From CADAWZ01 sp045114665 (GTDB taxonomy: Bacteria > Vulcanimicrobiota > CADAWZ01): a stretch of 25,073 bases of DNA. The notes below the pieces were generated by a model. That model searched no databases, was not told the DNA's origin, and saw only the letters and a program-made list of their open reading frames with translations. A program made the position numbers and the translations under genes. This document shows, one piece after another, positions 16,401-24,197 of the stretch. Position 1 is the stretch's first letter, and each line of letters opens with the position of its first letter. The stretch is from contig JBGUKW010000215.1 of assembly GCA_045114665.1 (NCBI GenBank), forward strand, positions 1 through 25,073, written 5' to 3'.

Positions 16401-19082
16401 GGAGATTTACCTGCTTTTGATGCTTCTATGGAAAATACAGGAGAAATGCCTTTAGGCTCTGCTGATAATAATCCTCTCGAAAATTCTCAGACAGTAACTC
16501 CAGAAGCTCATACTGCCGTATTTGAGTCTTCTAATTCCCTATTTGGTAATGATGATTCTCTATTTGCTCCTTCATCAGATCCTTTTGCTTCATCTTCAGA
16601 TCCTTTTGGGTCGCCGTCTGATCCATTTGCTTCATCAAATGAACAAACTTCATCTGATTCAATATTTGGAAATAGTAATGATGTTGCTTCTTCCATTTTT
16701 GGTGATACAAGTTCAGCTCCTGCTTTTAGTGTTTCTTTAAGGAAAGAAGAGCCTAAACAAGAGAATTTGGAAGAAATTGTAACAGAACCTGTTGATATTC
16801 CTATGCCTCTTGATATGGGCATGGGATTTGGACCAATGGAAGAAAATAGTGGAGCTCCTTCAGCAGATGAGTTGAGTAGCCCATTTGCACAAACTCCTTC
16901 AGCAGATGAACCAGCTTCGGTCTTTGAAGTTCCTGAGGTATCAACTGCTACACCAGATGATATAACAGCATTTACTCCAAATGTATCACCAGATGCACCT
17001 ACAATGCAGTTTCCACCTCGTGATTCTTCAGATATACCAACAGGTAGTCTTTTAGTTTTACCAAATCAGGTTAATATTGTTAATGAAGATTCCGCAATGA
17101 GCAATATGTTTGCTGGTCTTCCTTTTGAAAAAGAAGATTTAAAATTGGAATCTAAAGATAGCAAGAAAGAAGAAAAGAAAATTTCAGCTATTGAATTGGT
17201 TAAACTTACAGAGAAGGATTTGATAGGAACTTCTGCTCCAACAGATGATTTAAGTGAAAAAATTTCTCCTGCTAAGTTATATCAAGAACGTTGTGATTCT
17301 ATAAAAGAAAAAATTGAAGCTAAGGATATATCTGGTGCTATAGATATATATAATCAGCTTTTGGAAGAGAATCCTTCAAATGTTGAGTTAAGGGCTGATC
17401 TTGCTGATTTATATTATACAAATGGTATCTATAGTGATGCTCTTGAACAATATTCAATACTTGTTGATAAGGATCCTTCGAGAACAGATTATCTCCAAAA
17501 ACTTATTTTCTTGGGAATATGGGGACAAAATATTGATCTTGCACAGAAAAATCTTTTAAATATAGCTAGACTTTATAAGAAAAATGGAGATATTCCAACT
17601 GCAATAGATTATTATCAGTCTGTTTTGGCTGTAGATTCTGAAAATGTTGAAGCAAGAGATGAAATTGTTGATATCTATTTAGATCAAAAAATGGAAAAGC
17701 CTGCACTTCATCATTTGAATATATTGGGAAATATTTCACTTGATGATACTGAACCTAACAGGGCTATTGAGATTTTAAATAAAATACAAAAATACACAGG
17801 ACGACAGGATGTTTGCTTAAAACTTGCACAAGCTTATGATAAAGCAGGAATGTCTGAAGAGGCTTTATCTTCATATAAGTTATTGCTTACAAAGTACAGA
17901 GAGAGTTCAGATACTCAAAACATTGCTGTATGTCTTGAAAAAATAAAAACACTTACTCCAGATGATGTTTCTGTTTATGATGAATTAGCCGAAATATATA
18001 AGCAACTTGAAGAGAAAGATAAGTTGATCGAAAATAGGCTGGAATTGGGAAGATATTATCTATCTAAATCAATTCAAGATAAGGCAATTCCTGTATTTGA
18101 GGAAATTGTATCACTTGATCCTTCAAATCAAGGTGCAAGAAAAGTTTTGATTGATATATTTCTTGAAAATAAGGTCTTTGATAAGGCTTTTGAGCATATA
18201 TCTATTTTATCTGAAATTTACTGTTCTGAAGATAGATTTGATGAAGCTATTGAATTATATGAGAGTTTGATTACTGAAGAGCCTAAACATCTACCTGCAA
18301 GAGATAAATTACTTTCTGTCTATCTCAAGATAGGTAAGAATGATGAAGCACTAAAAGAATTGATGTTCATGGCAAATGAATATTCTTCAGTAAATAAATG
18401 GAATGAAGCCGTAGAAGTATATAGACGAATTTTGGATTTAACTCCAAATGATGTGAAATCGAGATATGCACTTGGCTGTATATTGAAAGATAAACTTGCA
18501 TCTCAAAATGAGGCTTTGGAAGAATTTAAGAAGGTCTTTGAAATAGAGCCTACATTCGAAGATAATGCAAAATCTTATATAGATTTGTTGTTTGCTTTAA
18601 AGGATCCAACAGGTGCAATGCAAGTTATAAATAAACTCATAGAAGAAGATCCTTCTTGGTCAGAGTATAAGAATTCTATTGTTGAAGAATTTAAGCAAAA
18701 GGCTGAATCAGATAAATCTGATATGGTAAACATATTCAACTTAGGAATTATATATAAAGAATTAAAACAGTATGATGATGCTATTAAGCAATTCCAAATA
18801 ACTAAAAAGCAGTATGAATTCTTCGTTGATTCAGCAATTCAACTTGCACTGTGCTTTAGTGTAAAGCCAGCAATGAAATCTTTGGCTATGAGAACTCTTG
18901 CTAAAGATTTAAAAGATGCTCGATTTAAAGACAGTGAAAAAATAGAAATGAAATATGTTCTTGCAGGCTTTTATGAAGCTGCAGGCAAAACTAAGGAAGC
19001 CCTGAATCTCTACATTGAGGTTGAGACCGAACAGAAGGGATATAAGGATGCTTCTGAAAAAATTAGGTTGCTAAACAACTAA
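13416..19082 (+). CDS. Giant TPR protein with FG-rich tandem repeats
   Basis: This 1888-residue protein has three parts. Residues about 1-330 are TPR repeats (KALELYEKILAQDPENGDAC; AIKLYQRVLKLDPTNPTA). Residues about 331-1280 are low complexity: Ser-rich, then Gly/Lys-rich (GKKGGMGRPMLGG), a charged helix (about 468-497), degenerate PPxFG repeats, 13 regular 22-residue units (679-964), FGDLPAF repeats, and SDPFASSSDPF repeats near 1055-1075. Residues about 1284-1888 are again TPR (DIYNQLLEENPSNVELRADL). No signal peptide or transmembrane helix is seen, so it is probably a cytoplasmic scaffold. TPRs bind peptides of partner proteins; the middle should be disordered. ATG 13416 is preferred over GTG 13401 because AAGGTGGTG lies eight bases before it. 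It leads a cluster with a second TPR gene and a Roadblock-like gene. No named family was recognised. Confidence 0.85.
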   Translation: MAGNGNTMALQNEANSLMSQAQWDKALELYEKILAQDPENGDACVNASKIYAIRGRIPETVEKYLLLMKINRKFGEYKSALENAKWVLRLQPENIDVRMLSIQIYKQQKDIKALVAEQIRLARIFVDSGKGEEAIKLLKDAQEYAPSDLNITLQLADISMSNGQMSEAVNYYKIAANSFLQRKEFAEALDAFRRIKVMASNDAKLLMTLGNLYYILGRYAEAQTEYRNIFSHDMNNKSAFMAFGFASQKRKLPKDALLGFNKVVQIDPTDALALEKIGEINEEMNNNNEAIKNYVNSANNYQQIGERDSAIKLYQRVLKLDPTNPTANRELPSMGAPFESDTCNEPAEFNPQIDEITDYNFVLPNAKEESEVDSPSSSDTHEHGYSRERESSSRGSSDKEDRSHMLLRKDSGGGKLMAKGFGKKGGMGRPMLGGSSDEEEDGGMFKSKFGKKGGMKGKAAKPVLKSKAQREEEARLQREAELAEQREREAQEKVKANKVSDADSEFMLQPPDSSVQLQESKDITTDIDPNLQPPSFGGEISNDSSLFGGDFGVAELQPPSFGDIPNADAPLFGGDFGAGELQPPAFGDMPNNDAPLFGGDFDAGELQPPNFGEAPIGNDSPLGDFGGDVQAPTFGEEANDNSPFANFGSEMQNPSNQTPFSGAFGGEVKPPAFEENVGNDSPFGAFGNEQAPPFGEPVGDINSPFGGFGNEQAPPFGEAPAGNDSPFGSFGDVQAPAFGEAPAGNDSPFGSFGDVQAPAFGEAPAGNDSPFGSFGNEQTPPFGEPVGDINSPFGGFGNEQTPPFGEAPTGNDSPFGGFGNEQAPAFGEAPAVNDSPFGSFGNEQAPAFGEAPAVNDSPFGSFGNEQPPAFGEAPTVNDSPFGGFGNEQAPAFGEAPAGNDSPFGGFGNEQAPAFGEAPAGNDSPFGGFGNEQPPAFGEAPTGNDSPFGGFGDVQTPAFGEAPADNTKVATEKAGADFNAVPDFGDVPAFGDLPAFGDLPAFDASMENTGEMPLGSADNNPLENSQTVTPEAHTAVFESSNSLFGNDDSLFAPSSDPFASSSDPFGSPSDPFASSNEQTSSDSIFGNSNDVASSIFGDTSSAPAFSVSLRKEEPKQENLEEIVTEPVDIPMPLDMGMGFGPMEENSGAPSADELSSPFAQTPSADEPASVFEVPEVSTATPDDITAFTPNVSPDAPTMQFPPRDSSDIPTGSLLVLPNQVNIVNEDSAMSNMFAGLPFEKEDLKLESKDSKKEEKKISAIELVKLTEKDLIGTSAPTDDLSEKISPAKLYQERCDSIKEKIEAKDISGAIDIYNQLLEENPSNVELRADLADLYYTNGIYSDALEQYSILVDKDPSRTDYLQKLIFLGIWGQNIDLAQKNLLNIARLYKKNGDIPTAIDYYQSVLAVDSENVEARDEIVDIYLDQKMEKPALHHLNILGNISLDDTEPNRAIEILNKIQKYTGRQDVCLKLAQAYDKAGMSEEALSSYKLLLTKYRESSDTQNIAVCLEKIKTLTPDDVSVYDELAEIYKQLEEKDKLIENRLELGRYYLSKSIQDKAIPVFEEIVSLDPSNQGARKVLIDIFLENKVFDKAFEHISILSEIYCSEDRFDEAIELYESLITEEPKHLPARDKLLSVYLKIGKNDEALKELMFMANEYSSVNKWNEAVEVYRRILDLTPNDVKSRYALGCILKDKLASQNEALEEFKKVFEIEPTFEDNAKSYIDLLFALKDPTGAMQVINKLIEEDPSWSEYKNSIVEEFKQKAESDKSDMVNIFNLGIIYKELKQYDDAIKQFQITKKQYEFFVDSAIQLALCFSVKPAMKSLAMRTLAKDLKDARFKDSEKIEMKYVLAGFYEAAGKTKEALNLYIEVETEQKGYKDASEKIRLLNN
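15450..16307 (+). repeat. Thirteen tandem 66-bp repeats encoding a 22-residue FG unit
   Basis: The units follow the plan NDSPFGgFGNEQaPaFGE then APAG, with FG three times per unit. Two units carry EPVGDI in place of EAPAGN, and some have DVQ for NEQ or V for the last G. Many neighbouring units are nearly identical in DNA, pointing to recent expansion or gene conversion. Every unit is a multiple of three and lacks stops in several frames. That is why long open frames also appear in other frames and on the other strand here. Confidence 0.95.
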
Positions 19083-19111
19083 TTGATATGTTTTTAATGA
19101 TTTGATAATAT
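19083..19111 (+). promoter_or_regulatory. Possible internal promoter before the second TPR gene
   Basis: TTGATA (19083-19088), just after the stop of the first TPR gene, is followed 17 bp later by TAATAT (19106-19111). An overlapping TATAAT (19109-19114) would have a 20-bp spacing. It could supplement read-through from the upstream gene. Confidence 0.35.
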
Positions 19112-19155
19112 AATTAACGCAGTCTGTGATTTTTCGGAAGCCTCGGAGGTTTTTT

Positions 19156-22100
19156 ATGGCAAGTAAAGAGTTTGAAATGTTTGTAGAACAGGCAGATCGG
19201 CTTGCTTCACAAGGTAGGTTGGAAGAAGCTGTTGATATGTATCAGCGTGCTCTTTCAATTGAACCAAATGATGTGGCAGTAAGGCATAATGTAATTAATA
19301 TTTATATAAAAAGTGGTGAATTTGAACCAGCCGTTTCTGAATATCTTCAATGGGCAAAAGTATGTCAAGAAAATGGCTTGATAGACGATGCTATCGCTGT
19401 CTATAATGAACTTAATGATTTGGAAAATCAAGTTTCTAAAAAAAGTTTCATGATGGGACAGAGAAGTGCTGTTGGAGATATAATAAAAGAACTGGTTGGA
19501 AGAGTTAGACCTGATGTTTATTACAATGTTGGAGTTTTACTCCAAGCAAAGGGTTTAATAGACAGTTCAATCGTTTATTTAAAGGCTTGCTTAGAACTTT
19601 CTTCGCCAGATTCTACTGCTCGTGTGCACATGGTTCTTGGTCAGGCATACATGAAAAAAGGCATGGATAGAGAAGCTATTGGAGAGTTTCAAGAAGTTGT
19701 AAGACTTGCTCCAATGGATGCTGCTTATGCCTATGAAATGCTTGGAGAAATATTCATTAGAGGTGGGAGAACTCCTAATAGCACTGTCAATTGGTTTAGA
19801 AGTGCAAGCGAACTTTATTTAAAAAATAGTCAAATTCTTGATGCCATAAGAGTTTTTGAGCGTATATTGAATTTTGATGCAAGAAATAAAGATGTTTTGA
19901 CCGCTCTTTCAGAAATTTATTCTCAGAGAGGACAAATAGATAAATCTATAGATGTTTGTTTGAAACTTGCTAAAATTTATGAAGATGAGGGGCTTTTCGA
20001 TAAAGTTGAGGCTATGTATGAGCAACTTACAGAATGGGCTCCAGATAATTTAGATTTCAGACAAAAGTTAATTGATATTTACCGTAAAATATTAAATGCA
20101 GATCCTGGAAATTTAATTGCAAGACATAAACTCATAAGTATTTTTCTAAATAATGGTTCTACTGAAGAAGCCATTCCAGAATTTCTTCTTTTAGCTTCTA
20201 CATATCTTGAAAAAGGTATGTTCCAAGAGGGAATTTCTGTCTGTGAGAAAATGCTTGACATAGACCCAGATAACTTAAAGGCAAATGAGACATTGGGAGA
20301 AATTTATTTTAGAGAGGGAGATAGTGATAGAGCTCTCGATCAATTTCTTCATGTTGTTAAGTTGCTTAGAGACCGTGGGGATACAGAAGCAGCTGATAAG
20401 CTAAATAAAGACCTTGTAAAGAAATTTCCGCAACAGATAGAGATTTATTACCAACAGGCAATAGAAGAAAAGGAAAAAGGTAATTTTACAAGTGCACTTT
20501 CAATTCTTGATTCTCTTATAAAAGATAATCCACAATATAAGCAAGCTATGTTTGCAAGAGCTGATGTTTTTGTCAAACAAAATAAATGGGATGAAGCATT
20601 TGCTCAGTATAATGAGATACTTGCAATAGATCCTAATTATATTGAAGTCAGAAAAATTCTTCTTGAAAAATATCTTGCAGATGGTGATTTGGATAAGGCT
20701 CTTGCTGAAAGCAATGAAATGGCATTGAGACTTTTTAATAAGGGTGATTATAGAGAAAGTGAAAATCTCTATAGAAGAATGTTGACTTATTTGCCAGATG
20801 ATCCTGAAATAAGAGAGAAAATATGTGAAGTTCAATCTGAAAGAGGACACATAGAAAAGGCTATGTCTGGCTATCTCATAATATATGAGATATATTTCCG
20901 CAAAAATGATATTCAGCATGCTATAGATATATGTAATAAAATTTTGAAATTAAGTCCTGAAAATGTTTTTGCAAAGAGAAAACTTGCTGATTTATATAAA
21001 ACTTCAGAACCTAAAAAGGCTGTCGAAATTTATTCTGATGTGGCTAATTTCTATATGGATAAAAAACTTGAAAAGCCAGCAGCAGATATTTTTGGAGAAA
21101 TTCTTGAGATATCACCAGAAGAAAATGATATCAGACAGAAATTAATAGGTATTTATATAAAGCAGGTTAGATTTGAAGAAGCAACTTCACATTATAGATA
21201 TCTTTTAATGGATTATCTAAAAATAGGAAATTATCCAAAAGCTCGTGAAACTGTAAAAGATATAATAGCACTTCAACCTTTTGATCTCGCAATGAGAGAA
21301 GAACTTGGAGCTATATATATTGATTATAATCTTCTCAGTGAAGCTATGGAAATTTTTGAGGACCTCGTTCATGGTTATACAGAAAAAGGCGATTCTCAAA
21401 AAGTAATAGATTTGAATTTGAAATTAGAACAACTTGCTTCTAAGCAGAAAAATCGCTCTCTTGCTTGGGATTATTCTATTAAAGCTGCTGAATTATATTA
21501 TAAAGATGAAAAATATGACGAAGCTACTGAAAAATATTTGTCAACTCTAAAACAGATGATAGAATATGATGAGTATGATAGGGAAGCTGTTGTTTTTGAT
21601 AGTTTAATAGGTATATATAAATTTAGAGATAATATTGATGAAGGTATTGCTAAATTAGATTCTATTGCACATGAATTTATAGAATCTGGTGATATTGATA
21701 AAAGTCTTGTACTTTTTGAGCAGATTGAAAAAGTTTATGAGAATAACAAAGAATTTGAAAAAGCTCTTAAAGTTCTTGATTTCTTATCATCACATTATGA
21801 AGAACTTGGAGATATTTCTGAATCACTCAGAGTAAGACAATCTATGAGTGAGCTATACTTCAATCTTGATAAGAATGATGGTAATAGAAAAGATGATATT
21901 GTAGAGAATTACTTTGCAATGATAGACTTGGCTTTGAAGAGAGATATGCCTTCTGAAGCATGTACATATTATGATGAGATAGACAAGATTAAACCAAATG
22001 ATTCACCTTCTGTTTTGAGAATGGCTCAAATATTGTTTAATGCAAACTTTATGAATGAGAGCCTTCCATTCTTTGAGAGACTTTTGGAAATCGATCCTAA

Positions 22101-22629
22101 CTCACATGAGGCAATGTCTCATTTGGCTATAATTCATGCCAATAATTCAAATTATGATCAGGCTATAGTTTATGCTTCTAGGATATTGACAATAGGAAAT
22201 ATAGCTTCTGTGATAAAAGAATATCGCAAGATGGTATTTGAGAATTCTTCTGAGGGAGAAGCTCACATGAATTTAGGTAAATTTTATGAAGCACTTGGAT
22301 TCCCAGAAGAAGCTGTTGCAGAATATAATGAAGCTACTAAGACTGAAGATAGTAAAGTTGAAGCTCAGAATCAAATTGGATCAATATTCCTCAAACAGAA
22401 ATTTTATAATCTTGCTATATCTCAATTCCAAAATATTCTTGCTGAGGGAATTGATGATGAAGAAAGAGAACAAGCAACAAGATATAACCTAGCAGAAGCA
22501 TTCTTTTGCCAAGAACAATATGAAGAGGCACTTACAATGTATGAAGAATGTTATGCAGTTGATATCAGTTATAGAGATGTTGAAGAGAAGATCGCTAAAC
22601 TTGTTGAAATGATTGAAGGAAATAATTGA
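19156..22629 (+). CDS. Large TPR-repeat scaffold protein
   Basis: This 1157-residue protein is made almost entirely of tetratricopeptide repeats of about 34 residues. Examples are ASQGRLEEAVDMYQRALSIE, then EPNDVAVRHNVINIY; KGMFQEGISVCEKMLDIDPD; KQNKWDEAFAQYNEILAIDP; and NANFMNESLPFFERLLEIDP. Unlike its upstream neighbour it has no low-complexity insert. There is no signal peptide or transmembrane segment. ATG 19156 is chosen because CGGAGG lies seven bases before it; an in-frame GTG at 19126 has no such site and would only add MIFRKPRRFF. TPR arrays form superhelical docking surfaces, so this is probably a cytoplasmic scaffold working with the neighbouring TPR proteins. The spacing pattern repeats like that in the C-terminal block of the first TPR protein, suggesting common origin. 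Specific function is unknown. Confidence 0.88.
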   Translation: MASKEFEMFVEQADRLASQGRLEEAVDMYQRALSIEPNDVAVRHNVINIYIKSGEFEPAVSEYLQWAKVCQENGLIDDAIAVYNELNDLENQVSKKSFMMGQRSAVGDIIKELVGRVRPDVYYNVGVLLQAKGLIDSSIVYLKACLELSSPDSTARVHMVLGQAYMKKGMDREAIGEFQEVVRLAPMDAAYAYEMLGEIFIRGGRTPNSTVNWFRSASELYLKNSQILDAIRVFERILNFDARNKDVLTALSEIYSQRGQIDKSIDVCLKLAKIYEDEGLFDKVEAMYEQLTEWAPDNLDFRQKLIDIYRKILNADPGNLIARHKLISIFLNNGSTEEAIPEFLLLASTYLEKGMFQEGISVCEKMLDIDPDNLKANETLGEIYFREGDSDRALDQFLHVVKLLRDRGDTEAADKLNKDLVKKFPQQIEIYYQQAIEEKEKGNFTSALSILDSLIKDNPQYKQAMFARADVFVKQNKWDEAFAQYNEILAIDPNYIEVRKILLEKYLADGDLDKALAESNEMALRLFNKGDYRESENLYRRMLTYLPDDPEIREKICEVQSERGHIEKAMSGYLIIYEIYFRKNDIQHAIDICNKILKLSPENVFAKRKLADLYKTSEPKKAVEIYSDVANFYMDKKLEKPAADIFGEILEISPEENDIRQKLIGIYIKQVRFEEATSHYRYLLMDYLKIGNYPKARETVKDIIALQPFDLAMREELGAIYIDYNLLSEAMEIFEDLVHGYTEKGDSQKVIDLNLKLEQLASKQKNRSLAWDYSIKAAELYYKDEKYDEATEKYLSTLKQMIEYDEYDREAVVFDSLIGIYKFRDNIDEGIAKLDSIAHEFIESGDIDKSLVLFEQIEKVYENNKEFEKALKVLDFLSSHYEELGDISESLRVRQSMSELYFNLDKNDGNRKDDIVENYFAMIDLALKRDMPSEACTYYDEIDKIKPNDSPSVLRMAQILFNANFMNESLPFFERLLEIDPNSHEAMSHLAIIHANNSNYDQAIVYASRILTIGNIASVIKEYRKMVFENSSEGEAHMNLGKFYEALGFPEEAVAEYNEATKTEDSKVEAQNQIGSIFLKQKFYNLAISQFQNILAEGIDDEEREQATRYNLAEAFFCQEQYEEALTMYEECYAVDISYRDVEEKIAKLVEMIEGNN

Positions 22630-22660
22630 TAGAATGTAATTTATATTTTGGGGTTATTTT

Positions 22661-22819
22661 ATGTCATCTTTTTTTGATTTCTTTTTTAGTTGGAATGCGA
22701 GCATTGTTTTTTCTGTTATTTTGATCTTATTGTTTGTTTGGGAATTTCTTGATAAAAATTCTTCTGAGAAAAAGATTGATGATACAGAGAAAAAAGATCC
22801 GTTCGGACTTTTAAATTGA
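22661..22819 (+). CDS. Small single-span membrane protein (52 aa)
   Basis: ATG 22661 opens a 52-codon frame ending at TGA 22817-22819. It begins MSSFFDFFFSWNAS, continues with a hydrophobic helix at about residues 14-30 (IVFSVILILLFVWEFL), and ends in a charged tail KNSSEKKIDDTEKKDPFG then LLN. A single transmembrane span with a cytoplasmic tail is expected. A GGGG lies about nine bases before the start, a weak ribosome-binding site. It lies 31 bp after the large TPR gene and 34 bp before the next gene, on the same strand, so it fits the operon. A plausible role is a membrane anchor for the soluble TPR and Roadblock-like proteins, but this is only inference. The tail ends with DPFG, echoing the DPF and PFG motifs of the giant TPR protein. 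Confidence 0.65.
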   Translation: MSSFFDFFFSWNASIVFSVILILLFVWEFLDKNSSEKKIDDTEKKDPFGLLN

Positions 22820-22853
22820 TAATTTTGATTTGTATTTGTCTGGAGGGTATAAA

Positions 22854-23756
22854 GTGAATTTACCAAAAGGAAATAAGTTGTTTGAAAAAGTAGCACTTAA
22901 TAGCAATGATATAAAAATTCTGACGGATAATCTCGCCAAAAATAAATTTTCTGGTTATATAAATTTGGAGATAAATACCGCCAATATGAGATGGAGAGGG
23001 ATATTGTTTTATGCCCTTGGTTTGAATAAAACATCTTTTGAAATTGATAACAACAATAATTTTAAGTTGATGAAATCAGCTTCTCGAGTATTGGGTAAGG
23101 TTAAAAATTCAGGAGCAGTTGTATCTGTTTATATTTTTTCTCCAAAGATTGTTGATGTTTTATCTAATTTTTATCTTTTTGCCGATATAGCCAATAGAGA
23201 GCCATTGAAAAGAAAAGAATTTGGAAAACTTTTAGATGAATGCAAAGATACTGGAATGTATAGTATCATGGAAATAGAGGCAAGAGGTTCTAAAAATCTT
23301 CTCGTAATGGATCAGGGAAATTTTGTTTCAGATCCTTGTGCAGAATATTTTGGTGATATTTTGACAAACCAAGAACAGATAGATGACTTTGTTTCATTTG
23401 TAACGACAAATGGCGGAACTATAACAAGGTCTGGAATAACTTTGGAAGATATGAGAAGAAAAGAAGCTGAAGCTCAGAGAATACTTCAACTTGAAAAAGA
23501 GTTAGGAGTTATAGTAGCTGGTGGATTCTTTGCAAGTAATGATATAAAAATTGATGAAATTACGATAGGACAGTGGGGATTGGGAAAGAAAGCAGGAGTT
23601 GATATTGAAATAACAACTCATAAAGGTCTCATTACTACAACAAAATGTATTCCAGGAAAAGGAATGACTCAAGGAACTATTTCAATTCCACAGGCATTTT
23701 GTAAGAGTTTGAATGTAAATAATGGAGAGTTGATTACTGTAAGACCGTTAATTTAA
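22854..23756 (+). CDS. Conserved-looking protein of unknown function in the TPR cluster
   Basis: This 300-residue protein is not recognised with certainty. Residues about 1-75 (LTDNLAKNKFSGYINLEINT, then RWRGILFYALGLNKTSFEID) resemble the small DUF4388/PATAN-like fold in which a helix is followed by strands that 'sense' or dock; this is a weak impression. Residues about 85-175 are mixed alpha/beta, then a short charged helix (LEDMRRKEAEAQRILQLEKE). The C-terminal 70 residues are strand-rich and end SLNVNNGELITVRPLI, reminiscent of small beta-barrel domains of the AbrB or double-psi type. No signal or membrane segment is seen. GTG 22854 is chosen because GGAGGG lies six bases before it; upstream in-frame TTG codons lack such a site. 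It sits between the small membrane protein and the Roadblock-like gene with gaps of 34 and 37 bp. Confidence 0.7.
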   Translation: MNLPKGNKLFEKVALNSNDIKILTDNLAKNKFSGYINLEINTANMRWRGILFYALGLNKTSFEIDNNNNFKLMKSASRVLGKVKNSGAVVSVYIFSPKIVDVLSNFYLFADIANREPLKRKEFGKLLDECKDTGMYSIMEIEARGSKNLLVMDQGNFVSDPCAEYFGDILTNQEQIDDFVSFVTTNGGTITRSGITLEDMRRKEAEAQRILQLEKELGVIVAGGFFASNDIKIDEITIGQWGLGKKAGVDIEITTHKGLITTTKCIPGKGMTQGTISIPQAFCKSLNVNNGELITVRPLI

Positions 23757-23793
23757 GATTGATATTTTATTTTTTTGATAGGAGAAAATTTTT

Positions 23794-24156
23794 ATGAATT
23801 CGATAAAAGATGCGTTAGATGCTCTTTGTAGGATAGATGGTGTTACTTATGCATCATTTGTCGATGCAGAAGGAGAGTTGATTGAGGCCTCTGGAGATGA
23901 ACCTGAAAAGTTTTTAATGCCTGGCAGTTTTGTAAATGCTCTTAGAATGCTTTGCGAGCAGATAGACTCCCAATATCCAGTTGAAAATATGAGTCAGTCT
24001 TATATTGAATTTGAAGATTTCAATTTTACCTGTGTTCCTATTGCAGAGTATTTTCTTTGTATAATAGCTTCTGCAGGTGTAAATTTAGGTCGTGTTAGAC
24101 TTGAAATTAAAAAGAATAGAAAACATTTAGAAGCCGTTGTTTCTGTAAGTGAATAG
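23794..24156 (+). CDS. Roadblock/LC7-like protein
   Basis: This 120-residue protein fits the Roadblock/LC7 fold. An N-terminal helix (SIKDALDALCRI) leads to the typical first strand pair DGVTYASFVDAEGELIEASG (residues 15-34), then a long helix (FVNALRMLCEQI), a strand pair around YIEFEDFNFTCVPIAEYFLC, and a C-terminal helix (LGRVRLEIKKNRKHLEAVV). Roadblock proteins such as MglB dimerise and usually regulate small Ras-like GTPases of the MglA type in polarity, gliding or protein targeting. No GTPase lies within the window. AGGAG precedes the ATG. The neighbouring TPR genes point to a scaffolded signalling complex. The fold call is good, but the partner is unknown. Confidence 0.75.
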   Translation: MNSIKDALDALCRIDGVTYASFVDAEGELIEASGDEPEKFLMPGSFVNALRMLCEQIDSQYPVENMSQSYIEFEDFNFTCVPIAEYFLCIIASAGVNLGRVRLEIKKNRKHLEAVVSVSE

Positions 24157-24197
24157 TATATAACATATTGTATTGTTCTATAATAGGAGGTATTTCA

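Noticed and set aside
19126..19155. GTG 19126 as the start of the second TPR protein
   Set aside because: The strong GGAGG at 19145-19149 is correctly placed for ATG 19156 and would lie inside the gene otherwise.
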